This document shows, piece by piece, positions 1 to 5,702 of a DNA stretch of 5,797 nucleotides; position 1 is the stretch's first letter; every line of letters begins with the position of its first letter. Location of the stretch: NCBI RefSeq assembly GCF_946479605.1, contig NZ_CAMLGT010000241.1:1-5797 (forward strand), given 5' to 3'. The notes beneath the pieces were generated by a model, which saw nothing but the letters and a program-made list of their open reading frames with translations, made no database searches and was not told the origin of the DNA. Position numbers and translations under genes: made by a program. The DNA comes from an uncultured Lacibacter sp. (GTDB taxonomy: Bacteria > Bacteroidota > Bacteroidia > Chitinophagales > Chitinophagaceae).

Positions 1-1349
1 TGATCCTCGCATTTTATGGTGAAAGTTTAGATTTCAACACCATCATTCACAACTTAACCACACAACAATCTTCACAATTTTTAGCCATCACCTCTGCATC
101 CTTCCTTGGTGTATCGGCATTAACCTGGGGGTTGGTCATGGTATTCATGGGTGGTGCCGGTAAGAGTGCCATGTTTCCGTTGCACATCTGGTTACCCGAT
201 GCAATGGAAGGTCCTACGCCAGTTTCGGCATTGATCCACGCTGCAACCATGGTGGTTGCCGGTGTGTTTCTGGTAGCAAGATTGTTTCCTGTTTTCTCCA
301 TCAACAGTGATGCGTTAACTGTTGTAACGATCATTGGTGTTACCTCTGCACTGTTTGCAGCCATCATTGCATGTACACAAACAGATATTAAACGTGTACT
401 CGCCTACTCTACCATGAGCCAGATCGGTTACATGATGTTTGCTTTAGGTGTAAGTGGTTATGGTGGTGAGAATGGTCTTGGTTACACTGCATCCATGTTT
501 CACCTCTTTACACATGCATTCTTTAAATCGTTGTTGTTCCTTGGTGCAGGTGCAGTGATTCATTTAGTGCACAGCAACGAAATGAAAGACATGGGCGGCT
601 TACGCAAGCTGATGCCGATTACACATATCAGCTTCCTGATTGCATGTTTAGCGATTGCAGGTATCTGGCCTTTTGCAGGTTTCTTCAGCAAAGAAGAAAT
701 TCTGTTGGCTGCTTATAACAAAAGTATGGTTGTGTATGTGATTGCCTTGCTTACATCAGGCCTCACTGCTTTCTATATGTTCCGCTTGTATTTCTCCATT
801 TTCTGGAACAAAGAAGCTGCAGTACACGATCATCATCACGGCGAAGGAACATTGTCTATGAAATTGCCATTGATCTTATTGGCTGTATGCAGTGTTGCAG
901 CAGGCTTTATCCATTTCGGTAATTATGTTTCAAGCGATGGTACTGCATTGGCTTCAGCATTTCATCTCAGCTTTGCTGCTGCGCCACTTGCATTGGGTAT
1001 TGGCGGCATTCTGCTGGCGATGTGGTTGTACAAAACAGCAAATGATAAACCCGAACGTTTGGCAACATCACTCGGCGGTTTATACAAAGCAGCGTATAAA
1101 AAATTCTATATCGATGAGTTGTACCTGTTCATCACAAAAAAACTTGTCTTTAATCTTATCGGTCGCCCGGCAGCATGGATCGACAAAAACATTATTGATG
1201 GCCTGATGAATGGTATTGCTGCAGCAACAGGATGGGTATCGAACCTTATTAAAACATTGCAATCGGGTAAAGTGCAGAATTATCTGCTGTATTTCTTTGG
1301 CGGCATTGCTGGACTTGTGATCATTTTTATTTACATCTGGAAACCATAA
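1..1349 (+). CDS. nuoL: NADH-quinone oxidoreductase subunit L (complex I), 3' part, 5' end outside window
   Basis: Distal antiporter-like proton-pumping subunit of complex I in the cytoplasmic membrane. The reading frame is open from the window edge (first full codon at 3) and encodes 448 residues to the TAA at 1347-1349. By comparison with E. coli NuoL about 175 N-terminal residues are missing, so the TTG at 132 and nearby ATGs are internal. Visible landmarks: GKSAMFPLHIWLPDAM with the TM7 lysine (codon at 162, E. coli Lys229), SALIHAATMV with the TM8 histidine (codon 237), HLFTHAFFK with two histidines and the TM10 lysine (codons 501, 513, 525; E. coli His334/His338/Lys342), and GFFSKEEIL with the TM12 lysine (codon 690, Lys399). 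A His-rich loop (HDHHHGEG) follows. After FYIDELY comes the long amphipathic lateral helix, then the last membrane helix (LLYFFGGIAGLVIIFIYIW). All key pumping residues in view are intact. It lies 2 bases before nuoM, as expected in a nuo operon. Confidence 0.97.
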   Translation, partial: ILAFYGESLDFNTIIHNLTTQQSSQFLAITSASFLGVSALTWGLVMVFMGGAGKSAMFPLHIWLPDAMEGPTPVSALIHAATMVVAGVFLVARLFPVFSINSDALTVVTIIGVTSALFAAIIACTQTDIKRVLAYSTMSQIGYMMFALGVSGYGGENGLGYTASMFHLFTHAFFKSLLFLGAGAVIHLVHSNEMKDMGGLRKLMPITHISFLIACLAIAGIWPFAGFFSKEEILLAAYNKSMVVYVIALLTSGLTAFYMFRLYFSIFWNKEAAVHDHHHGEGTLSMKLPLILLAVCSVAAGFIHFGNYVSSDGTALASAFHLSFAAAPLALGIGGILLAMWLYKTANDKPERLATSLGGLYKAAYKKFYIDELYLFITKKLVFNLIGRPAAWIDKNIIDGLMNGIAAATGWVSNLIKTLQSGKVQNYLLYFFGGIAGLVIIFIYIWKP

Positions 1350-1351
1350 CT

Positions 1352-2842
1352 ATGAACTTATCCTTACTTCTCATATTACCCCTTGTATTTTCACTGCTGG
1401 TATTGGTAGTGAAAGGTCAGCAGCAGGTACGCAGTGTGGCGTTGGCAGCAGCGGTTGCACAGTTGGGTTTAAGCATTTATTTATTGATGCAGTTTTTGAG
1501 CGAACGTGCAGTAAACAATGCGGCTTATTTGTTTGAATACGATCAAAGCTGGTATCATGCATTAAAAATTCATTACCATGTTGGCGTAGATGGCATTTCT
1601 GTTGCGATGATCCTGCTCACTTCCTTTGTTGTACTGGCAGGTGTACTGGTTTCATGGAAACAGGAAAAGTTGTACAAAGAGTTTTTCTTCCTGCTGTTGT
1701 TCCTGAGTGTAGGTGCGTATGGTTTCTTTTTATCGCTCGATATTTTCCTGATGTTCTTCTTCCTGGAAGTGGCGGTGATTCCGAAATTCTTACTCATCGG
1801 CATCTGGGGCAGTGGCAAAAAAGAATACAGTGCGTTGAAACTGGCGCTGATGTTGATGGCCGGTTCTGCATTGGTGTTTGTTGGTCTCGCAGGTTTGTTC
1901 TTCAACAGTAATGTGGAGGGTGCACATACGTTCGATATTGTACAACTTGCAGCCAATCCGTTGCCGGCCGATCTGCAACGCTATTTCTTTCCCTTTGCAT
2001 TTATCGGTTTTGGCATTTTCACAGCATTGTTTCCGTTTCATACATGGGTACCCGATGGCCACTCGAGTGCACCAACTGCAGCATCCATGTTTTTGGCAGG
2101 CATCTCGATGAAGCTTGGCGGTTATGGTTGTTTACGTGTTGCAACATGGCTGATGCCCGATGCTGCACAACATTATTCAACCATCATCATCGTTCTTGCA
2201 TGTATCGCTATTTTATACGGAGCATTTGCTACGATGATGCAGACCGATCTCAAATACATCAATGCCTATTCATCGGTTAGTCACTGCGGATTTGTATTGC
2301 TGGGCATTGGTATGTTAACGAAAACGGCCATCAATGGTGCGGTGTTGCAAATGGTGAGTCATGGTTTAATGACAGCTCTTTTCTTCGCTGTCATCGGCAT
2401 GATCTACGACCGTACACATACACGACAGGTGGCACAACTCGGCGGACTGCTAAAAGCAATGCCGTTCATTTCATCCGTATTTGTGATTGCTGGTTTGTGT
2501 TCACTTGGCTTACCAGGCCTAAGTGGATTTGTTGCAGAGATGACGGTGTTCATGGGCAGCTGGCAACGGGCCGGTGCATTCTATCATACAGCAACCATCG
2601 TTGCCTGTGCATCGATTGTTGTAACAGCAGTGTACATTTTACGTGCAGTTGGTTCCAGCATTATGGGACCAATCAAAAACAACGAGCATTTGAGTTTGAG
2701 CGATGCAGGCTGGCACGAAAAAACTGCAGCTGTTGTATTACTGGCAGGAATTTTAATTATGGGTATTGCACCATTCTGGTTAACGGATTTAATTAATCCC
2801 GGTACCGAAGTGCTGATGCAAAAGATTGGATCGATAAAGTAA
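1352..2842 (+). CDS. nuoM: NADH-quinone oxidoreductase subunit M (complex I)
   Basis: Middle antiporter-like subunit of the complex I membrane arm, 496 residues against 509 in E. coli, with about 14 hydrophobic segments. The ATG at 1352 is 2 bases after the nuoL stop, and the product begins with a hydrophobic helix typical of NuoM. Conserved residues visible: TM5 Glu139 (E. coli Glu144) in FFFLEVAVIPKFLL, HTWVPDGHSSAPTAASMFLAG, TM8 Lys254 (Lys265) in ISMKLGGYG, Lys301 in QTDLKYINAYSSVSHCGF with His311 (His322), His337 (His348) in VSHGLM, and TM12 Glu396 (Glu407) in SGFVAEMTVF. The oddity is the TM7 lysine (E. coli Lys234): the offset of 11 that fits all other residues from TM7 onward places Phe223 (TTC at 2018-2020) there. 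The Trp before the TM5 Glu is Leu, and TM5 carries an extra Lys145. The gene is otherwise full length with no frameshift, so it appears functional and probably a lineage variant. Residue equivalences are from memory and eye alignment. Confidence 0.97.
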   Translation: MNLSLLLILPLVFSLLVLVVKGQQQVRSVALAAAVAQLGLSIYLLMQFLSERAVNNAAYLFEYDQSWYHALKIHYHVGVDGISVAMILLTSFVVLAGVLVSWKQEKLYKEFFFLLLFLSVGAYGFFLSLDIFLMFFFLEVAVIPKFLLIGIWGSGKKEYSALKLALMLMAGSALVFVGLAGLFFNSNVEGAHTFDIVQLAANPLPADLQRYFFPFAFIGFGIFTALFPFHTWVPDGHSSAPTAASMFLAGISMKLGGYGCLRVATWLMPDAAQHYSTIIIVLACIAILYGAFATMMQTDLKYINAYSSVSHCGFVLLGIGMLTKTAINGAVLQMVSHGLMTALFFAVIGMIYDRTHTRQVAQLGGLLKAMPFISSVFVIAGLCSLGLPGLSGFVAEMTVFMGSWQRAGAFYHTATIVACASIVVTAVYILRAVGSSIMGPIKNNEHLSLSDAGWHEKTAAVVLLAGILIMGIAPFWLTDLINPGTEVLMQKIGSIK

Positions 2843-2850
2843 ATTAAGCG

Positions 2851-4254
2851 ATGAGTAACTTTTTTCTTTTACTGCAACAGGAACTGCTGTTAACAGCAAT
2901 CATCTTTGTATTGCTTTTTGTGAAGCTGAGTACAAAGCAATGGAACAGCCAAACAGTGCTTTCCTTCGTCAATATATTATTGGTCGTTAACCTGGCAGCG
3001 GGTTTCTTTTTCAAGGAAAAAGGAACACTGTTTGGCGATATGTTTCAAACCAACGATCTGCTGCGGTTCGAAAAAAACATTCTCAACCTCGGCACATTGC
3101 TTATTTCGTTACAGGCCTACAACTGGCTATTAAAACACAAACACGCCATAGAGTTTTATCTGTTGATGCTTTCTACCTTGCTGGGTATGTTCTTTATGCT
3201 GAGCAGCAGTAACCTGTTGATGTTTTATGTGGGTCTTGAACTGGCAAGTATTCCGTTGGCTGCATTGGCCAATTTTGATCTGGATAAAAAACGTTCTTCC
3301 GAAGCAGCCATGAAATACATCATGAGCTCAGCGTTTGCATCGGGCTTATTGCTGTTTGGTATTTCATTGATCTATGGCATGGTTGGTTCAGTAAACTTCG
3401 CAGACATAGCTGTTGCTGCTTCCGAAAATCCATTGTTTCTGTTTGGCTTTATTTTATTGATTGCAGGTTTTGGCTTTAAAATATCAGCAGTGCCGTTTCA
3501 TTTATGGACAGCCGATGTGTACGAAGGTGCACCTGTTGCCGTTACCTCTTATCTTTCGGTTATTTCAAAAGGCAGTATGCTGTTTGTAATGACGAGTGTA
3601 TTGTTTACTGTATTTGCAAACCTGCTGTTTCAATGGTACAATATTGTGGCTGTACTGGCAGTGTTGTCAATGATTGTTGGTAACCTGTTTGCTATCCGTC
3701 AGCAAAATATCAAACGCTTTCTTGCCTTCTCTTCTATATCGCAGGTTGGTTTTATTTTAATTGGCATGTCGGGAGCAAATGTGGAAAGCCACAGTTCGGT
3801 TGTTTATTTTGTATTGGTGTACCTATTCTCGAATCTTGCGGCCTTTGCAGTTATTAATGTGATAAGCGAAGCAAGCGGAAAAGAAAACATTGATGATTAC
3901 AAAGGATTGTACAAAACGAATCCTGCGCTTACATGGGTGTTGGCGATAGCCTTGTTTTCATTAGCAGGTATTCCGCCAACAGCTGGCTTCTTTGGTAAAT
4001 TCTTTTTACTGTTGGGTGGTGCAAGCAAAGGCAATTACCTGCTCATCATTGTTGCAGCGTTGAACATGGTGATATCGCTCTATTATTACCTGCGCATCAT
4101 CAAAGCCATGTTTATGGATGCCAATGAAAGACCTGTTGAAAAATTGGCAATCAGCTGGAGTCCGAAAATTTCGATGGCAGTTTGTATGGCAGGTATTGTT
4201 GTTACCGGTATCATCAGTGGTGCGTATGAATATATTTATTCGTTGTTGAAATAA
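2851..4254 (+). CDS. nuoN: NADH-quinone oxidoreductase subunit N (complex I)
   Basis: Proximal antiporter-like subunit of the complex I membrane arm, 467 residues (E. coli 485), roughly 14 transmembrane helices, usually the last gene of nuo operons. The ATG at 2851 is 8 bases after the nuoM stop, with an A-rich stretch but no Shine-Dalgarno, as is common in Bacteroidota. Landmarks: TM5 Glu130 in YVGLELASIPLAAL (E. coli Glu133), TM7 Lys210 in GFGFKISAVPFHLWTADVY (Lys217), TM8 Lys240 in SVISKGSM (Lys247), QQNIKRFLAFSSISQVGF, the GLYKTNP loop, and SLAGIPPTAGFFGKF with TM12 Lys383 (Lys395). All pumping residues are present, unlike NuoM. The protein ends soon after a last hydrophobic helix near residues 432-456. 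Together with nuoL and nuoM this completes the pumping module that couples quinone reduction to proton export. Confidence 0.97.
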   Translation: MSNFFLLLQQELLLTAIIFVLLFVKLSTKQWNSQTVLSFVNILLVVNLAAGFFFKEKGTLFGDMFQTNDLLRFEKNILNLGTLLISLQAYNWLLKHKHAIEFYLLMLSTLLGMFFMLSSSNLLMFYVGLELASIPLAALANFDLDKKRSSEAAMKYIMSSAFASGLLLFGISLIYGMVGSVNFADIAVAASENPLFLFGFILLIAGFGFKISAVPFHLWTADVYEGAPVAVTSYLSVISKGSMLFVMTSVLFTVFANLLFQWYNIVAVLAVLSMIVGNLFAIRQQNIKRFLAFSSISQVGFILIGMSGANVESHSSVVYFVLVYLFSNLAAFAVINVISEASGKENIDDYKGLYKTNPALTWVLAIALFSLAGIPPTAGFFGKFFLLLGGASKGNYLLIIVAALNMVISLYYYLRIIKAMFMDANERPVEKLAISWSPKISMAVCMAGIVVTGIISGAYEYIYSLLK

Positions 4255-4257
4255 ATT

Positions 4258-4313
4258 GTTACAGGTTACTTGTTACCGGTTACCAGCAACAAGAAACCAG
4301 AAACTATAAACTG
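4258..4313 (+). repeat. degenerate 7-bp tandem repeat array, eight units, between nuoN and the next gene
   Basis: Eight contiguous 7-bp units fill almost the whole 64-bp gap after nuoN: GTTACAG, GTTACTT, GTTACCG, GTTACCA, GCAACAA, GAAACCA, GAAACTA, TAAACTG. Every unit has A and C at positions 4 and 5, and seven of eight begin with G. The first four share GTTAC and the last four shift to (G/T)(C/A)AAC. The array stops 5 bases before the ATG at 4319. Function is unknown. It could be a slippage-grown heptamer repeat, a spacing element, or the remains of a dispersed repeat. A weak inverted pair, CTTGTT (4269-4274) with AACAAG (4288-4293), lies inside but has no T-run. Confidence 0.75.
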
Positions 4314-4318
4314 ATTTT

Positions 4319-4726
4319 ATGGCTATTAATAAAAATCATGAGTTTGAAGAGCTGGAAGGCGTGAAGTGTGCAATCGTAGAAAAGAATGCATCGCCTGAAC
4401 GTGTAGCCTTTTTAAAAAATCTGCTCGAACAGAATCGTTATACAGTTGTGGTAGTTGCCTCTCCTCCACCGAAAGCAGCACCCACACCAAAGCCGGCAGA
4501 GGGTGAAGCGCCCGCTGCTCCTGTTGAAGCGCCGCCTCCTCCATCAACATTTACCATTGGTGTTACCGATGTAACATTCAATCCTACCAATGCAATTTTC
4601 GGTCGTTTGCTGAAAACAAAAAGCGGACAGGTTGTTACCCTTGCATACTGGAAGCAGGAAGAACAAAGCAGTGATGATACAATTCCGTATTTTGCGGAAG
4701 ACGAAATCATCAGCAAATGGAAGTAA
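4319..4726 (+). CDS. small protein of unknown function with proline-rich linker
   Basis: A 135-residue protein that I do not recognise by name. It has no signal peptide and no membrane segment, so it is probably cytoplasmic. Residues 1-46 form a charged N-terminal part (EFEELEGVKCAIVEKNASPE, then FLKNLLEQNRYTVVVV) that looks like an alpha/beta unit. Residues 47-76 are a low-complexity Pro/Ala/Lys/Glu linker with 12 prolines in 28 residues. Residues 77-135 form a second compact part (TFTIGVTDVTFNPTNAIFGRLLKT, then GQVVTLAYWKQ) ending in an acidic stretch and ISKWK. The layout suggests two small domains on a flexible tether; that is inference. The ATG at 4319 follows the heptamer array and a short T-run. 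The 3' end overlaps, or is 5 bases before, the next gene, so the two are probably co-transcribed. Codon use looks like that of the neighbours. Probably a lineage-restricted conserved hypothetical protein. Confidence 0.85.
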   Translation: MAINKNHEFEELEGVKCAIVEKNASPERVAFLKNLLEQNRYTVVVVASPPPKAAPTPKPAEGEAPAAPVEAPPPPSTFTIGVTDVTFNPTNAIFGRLLKTKSGQVVTLAYWKQEEQSSDDTIPYFAEDEIISKWK

Positions 4727-5169
4727 AGAATATGTTCGATCAGGAGGCGTTTGAAGAAATCTACCAGCGCCTGCAAAATCTTACCATCCATCATCAGCGG
4801 CAATGGGGAAAGATGACGGCCGCACAAATGCTCACCCATTGCAAAGAAGCGTACAAAGTACCGTTAACCAGCAAACCGCTGAAGCGGAAACCCATCAGTT
4901 ATATTGCCTGGTTATTTCGTCCGGCGTTGTATAATTCAAGACCATACGGCAAAAGTTTACCTACTGCTCCCAATTTTATTGTAAAAGACGATCGTGATTT
5001 TGAAAAAGAAAAGGCAGAGATGCTTTCCATTACCAAAGCTTTTTATGAAAAAGGTGCTGCAGGTGTGGGCGATAAAGTACATCCCTTCTTTGGAAAAATG
5101 ACCGCCGAACAATGGGGCAAGAGTATGTGGAAACATCTTGATCATCATTTACGGCAGTTTGGGGCGTAA
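4717..5169 (+). CDS. DUF1569 / DinB-like helical-bundle protein
   Basis: A 150-residue soluble protein resembling the DUF1569 family, a branch of the DinB/YfiT-like four-helix bundles that often bind a metal through histidines. The enzymatic role of this family is not established. Visible motifs: QRQWGKMTAAQMLTHCKEAYKV (residues 27-48, split here as WGKMTAAQ and MLTHCKEA, with His41), a middle Lys/Arg-rich segment, and a C-terminal HPFFGKMTAEQWGKSMWKH followed by LDHHLRQFG (His122, His140, His143, His144). Histidines at the ends of the first and last helices are consistent with a metal site. The start is uncertain. ATG 4717 overlaps the preceding gene by 10 bases; the in-frame ATG at 4732 gives 145 residues beginning MFDQEAFEEIYQRLQ, has an A-rich upstream typical of Bacteroidota, and may be the true start. 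The length and C-terminal motif are typical and I see no damage. Confidence 0.88.
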   Translation: MEVKNMFDQEAFEEIYQRLQNLTIHHQRQWGKMTAAQMLTHCKEAYKVPLTSKPLKRKPISYIAWLFRPALYNSRPYGKSLPTAPNFIVKDDRDFEKEKAEMLSITKAFYEKGAAGVGDKVHPFFGKMTAEQWGKSMWKHLDHHLRQFGA

Positions 5170-5221
5170 AACGCTTTCAGTTATTCAACACATACAATCA
5201 TCACAACCAAAACCGACATTC

Positions 5222-5464
5222 ATGGCACAAAAACAAATCTCTGAAATGACCACTGAAGAACTCAACAGAAACCTGAAACTGATGCGTGTTGCCATTGCCG
5301 TTATTTCAGCATCGATTGGTGTTATGATTGTTTCTGCAGTGGTAAGCTATCAACAAAAAGGATTTTCGGTGTTTACAGTTTTGCCGCTAATGTTTGTCCC
5401 GATCCTTACAATGAACATTGCCAACATGAGAAAAATTAAGACCGAGTTACAATCGAGAAAATAA
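5222..5464 (+). CDS. small two-helix membrane protein of unknown function
   Basis: An 80-residue protein. It has a short charged N-terminus (KQISEMTTEELNRNLKLMR), a first hydrophobic helix at about residues 22-44 (VAIAVISASIGVMIVSAVVS), a short YQQKGFS turn, a second helix at about 48-66 (VFTVLPLMFVPILTMNIA) and a basic tail (MRKIKTELQSRK). It is predicted to be an inner-membrane hairpin with both ends in the cytoplasm. Similar small proteins with an SEMTxEEL start and a KGFSVFTVLP turn occur in Bacteroidota, some named 'redox-active disulfide protein 2' by automated annotation. This one contains no cysteine, so that name would be misleading. I chose the ATG at 5222 because an upstream in-frame start (5138) would overlap the DUF1569 gene and add a non-conserved leader. 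It sits 52 bases after that gene and may be co-transcribed with it. Function unknown. Confidence 0.8.
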   Translation: MAQKQISEMTTEELNRNLKLMRVAIAVISASIGVMIVSAVVSYQQKGFSVFTVLPLMFVPILTMNIANMRKIKTELQSRK

Positions 5465-5493
5465 ATACAATCTTTCTTCCGGTTCAACAAATC

Positions 5494-5518
5494 AGGCAGA
5501 AGCTTCGTGCTTCTTCCT
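5494..5518 (+). terminator. imperfect hairpin after the two-helix membrane protein gene, possible weak terminator
   Basis: AGAAGC (5498-5503), loop TTCGT, GCTTCT (5509-5514) form a perfect 6-bp stem. Beyond one C/T mismatch it extends by AGG (5494-5496) with CCT (5516-5518), giving 9 pairs. It lies 30 bases after the stop at 5464 and could end transcription of the small genes, but only a short, mixed pyrimidine tract follows. Its right arm touches the -7 element at 5518, so it might instead affect the downstream promoter. The stem is seen in the sequence; the function is a guess. Confidence 0.3.
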
Positions 5519-5525
5519 ATCTTTG
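5518..5525 (+). promoter_or_regulatory. candidate Bacteroidota -7 promoter element (TATCTTTG)
   Basis: TATCTTTG matches the Bacteroidota -7 consensus TAnnTTTG at all six defined positions and is followed by CAACA. It is the only full match I noticed in the gap before the tryptophanase-like gene, and would drive that gene from a 5' leader of about 170 bases. No TTTG-like -33 element is seen at the usual spacing, which lowers confidence. Transcription would begin at about 5528-5532. Confidence 0.5.
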
Positions 5526-5529
5526 CAAC

Positions 5530-5574
5530 ATGCTTTCCAATCTCTGGAAAAATATTATCAGACGTCCTTCATAA
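5530..5574 (+). CDS. possible 14-codon leader peptide containing one Trp codon
   Basis: The ATG at 5530 opens a 14-codon ORF, MLSNLWKNIIRRPS, ending with TAA at 5572-5574. It lies directly after the candidate -7 element and before a hairpin with a T-run, upstream of a tryptophanase-like gene. E. coli tnaA is controlled by the TnaC leader peptide, in which one Trp and a C-terminal Arg-Pro are essential. This ORF also has one Trp and an RRP near its end. The Trp-to-Pro spacing is 7 residues rather than 12 and a Ser follows the Pro, so it is not a TnaC homologue by sequence. A short ORF like this can easily arise by chance; I give it as a candidate only. Confidence 0.22.
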   Translation: MLSNLWKNIIRRPS

Positions 5575-5585
5575 CGATGCAATCC

Positions 5586-5614
5586 GGTTCGCTCCGAACC
5601 ACTCTCCTTTTTTT
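5586..5614 (+). terminator. hairpin with T-run in the tryptophanase leader, possible attenuator
   Basis: GGTTCG (5586-5591), loop CTC, CGAACC (5595-5600) form a perfect 6-bp GC-rich stem. Seven bases later comes a run of seven T (5608-5614). The spacer makes it a weaker candidate than a classical intrinsic terminator. Because it lies 11 bases after the possible leader ORF and about 90 bases before the lyase start codon, it could act as a conditional terminator. It could also be a plain terminator for transcripts entering from upstream. Confidence 0.38.
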
Positions 5615-5639
5615 ATTCCAACAAATGATGCTGCTTATG

Positions 5640-5700
5640 CAGTGCATTCATTTTACTATTCACAGCACTGTTGTACAACGCAACAGTATAAATGCATCTG
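5640..5700 (+). promoter_or_regulatory. overlapping potential RNA stems just before the tryptophanase start codon
   Basis: Several stems compete here. An inner hairpin pairs ACTGTTG (5667-5673) with CAACAGT (5681-5687), 7 bp around a 7-base loop. An outer stem pairs CAGTGCATT (5640-5648) with AATGCA (5691-5696) plus CTG (5698-5700), 9 bp with one bulged T; it ends 2 bases before the ATG at 5703. Alternatives that exclude these are CAGTGC (5640-5645) with GCACTG (5665-5670), and AACAG (5682-5686) with CTGTT (5698-5702). Such mutually exclusive pairings near a start codon are what a translational or attenuation switch would need, but no known riboswitch class is recognised. The complementarities are seen; the function is inferred. 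Confidence 0.35.
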
Positions 5701-5702
5701 TT

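Noticed and set aside
820..846. His-rich HDHHHGEG stretch in NuoL as a metal-binding insertion
   Set aside because: His-rich loops at this position before the next helix are common in Bacteroidota NuoL proteins, so nothing special is implied.
132..1349. Taking the TTG at 132 as the start of a complete gene
   Set aside because: The frame is open and clearly NuoL-like back to the window edge, so the gene is truncated by the window and not short.
4269..4293. CTTGTT/AACAAG inverted pair as the nuo operon terminator
   Set aside because: The stem is A/T-rich with a 13-base loop and no following T-run. It is a by-product of the heptamer array.
4438..4839. 133-codon open frame on the minus strand opposite two small genes
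   Set aside because: It is a shadow of the proline-rich coding region. Its translation is Gly/Ala low-complexity with no plausible domain, and the + strand genes explain the segment.
5138..5221. Upstream in-frame start for the two-helix membrane protein
   Set aside because: It would overlap the DUF1569 gene and add 28 residues with no membrane or domain character. The ATG at 5222 matches the usual short form.
5584..5600. CCGGTTCG...CGAACC as the T arm of a tRNA
   Set aside because: The loop is only three bases, and there is no acceptor, D or anticodon arm nearby.
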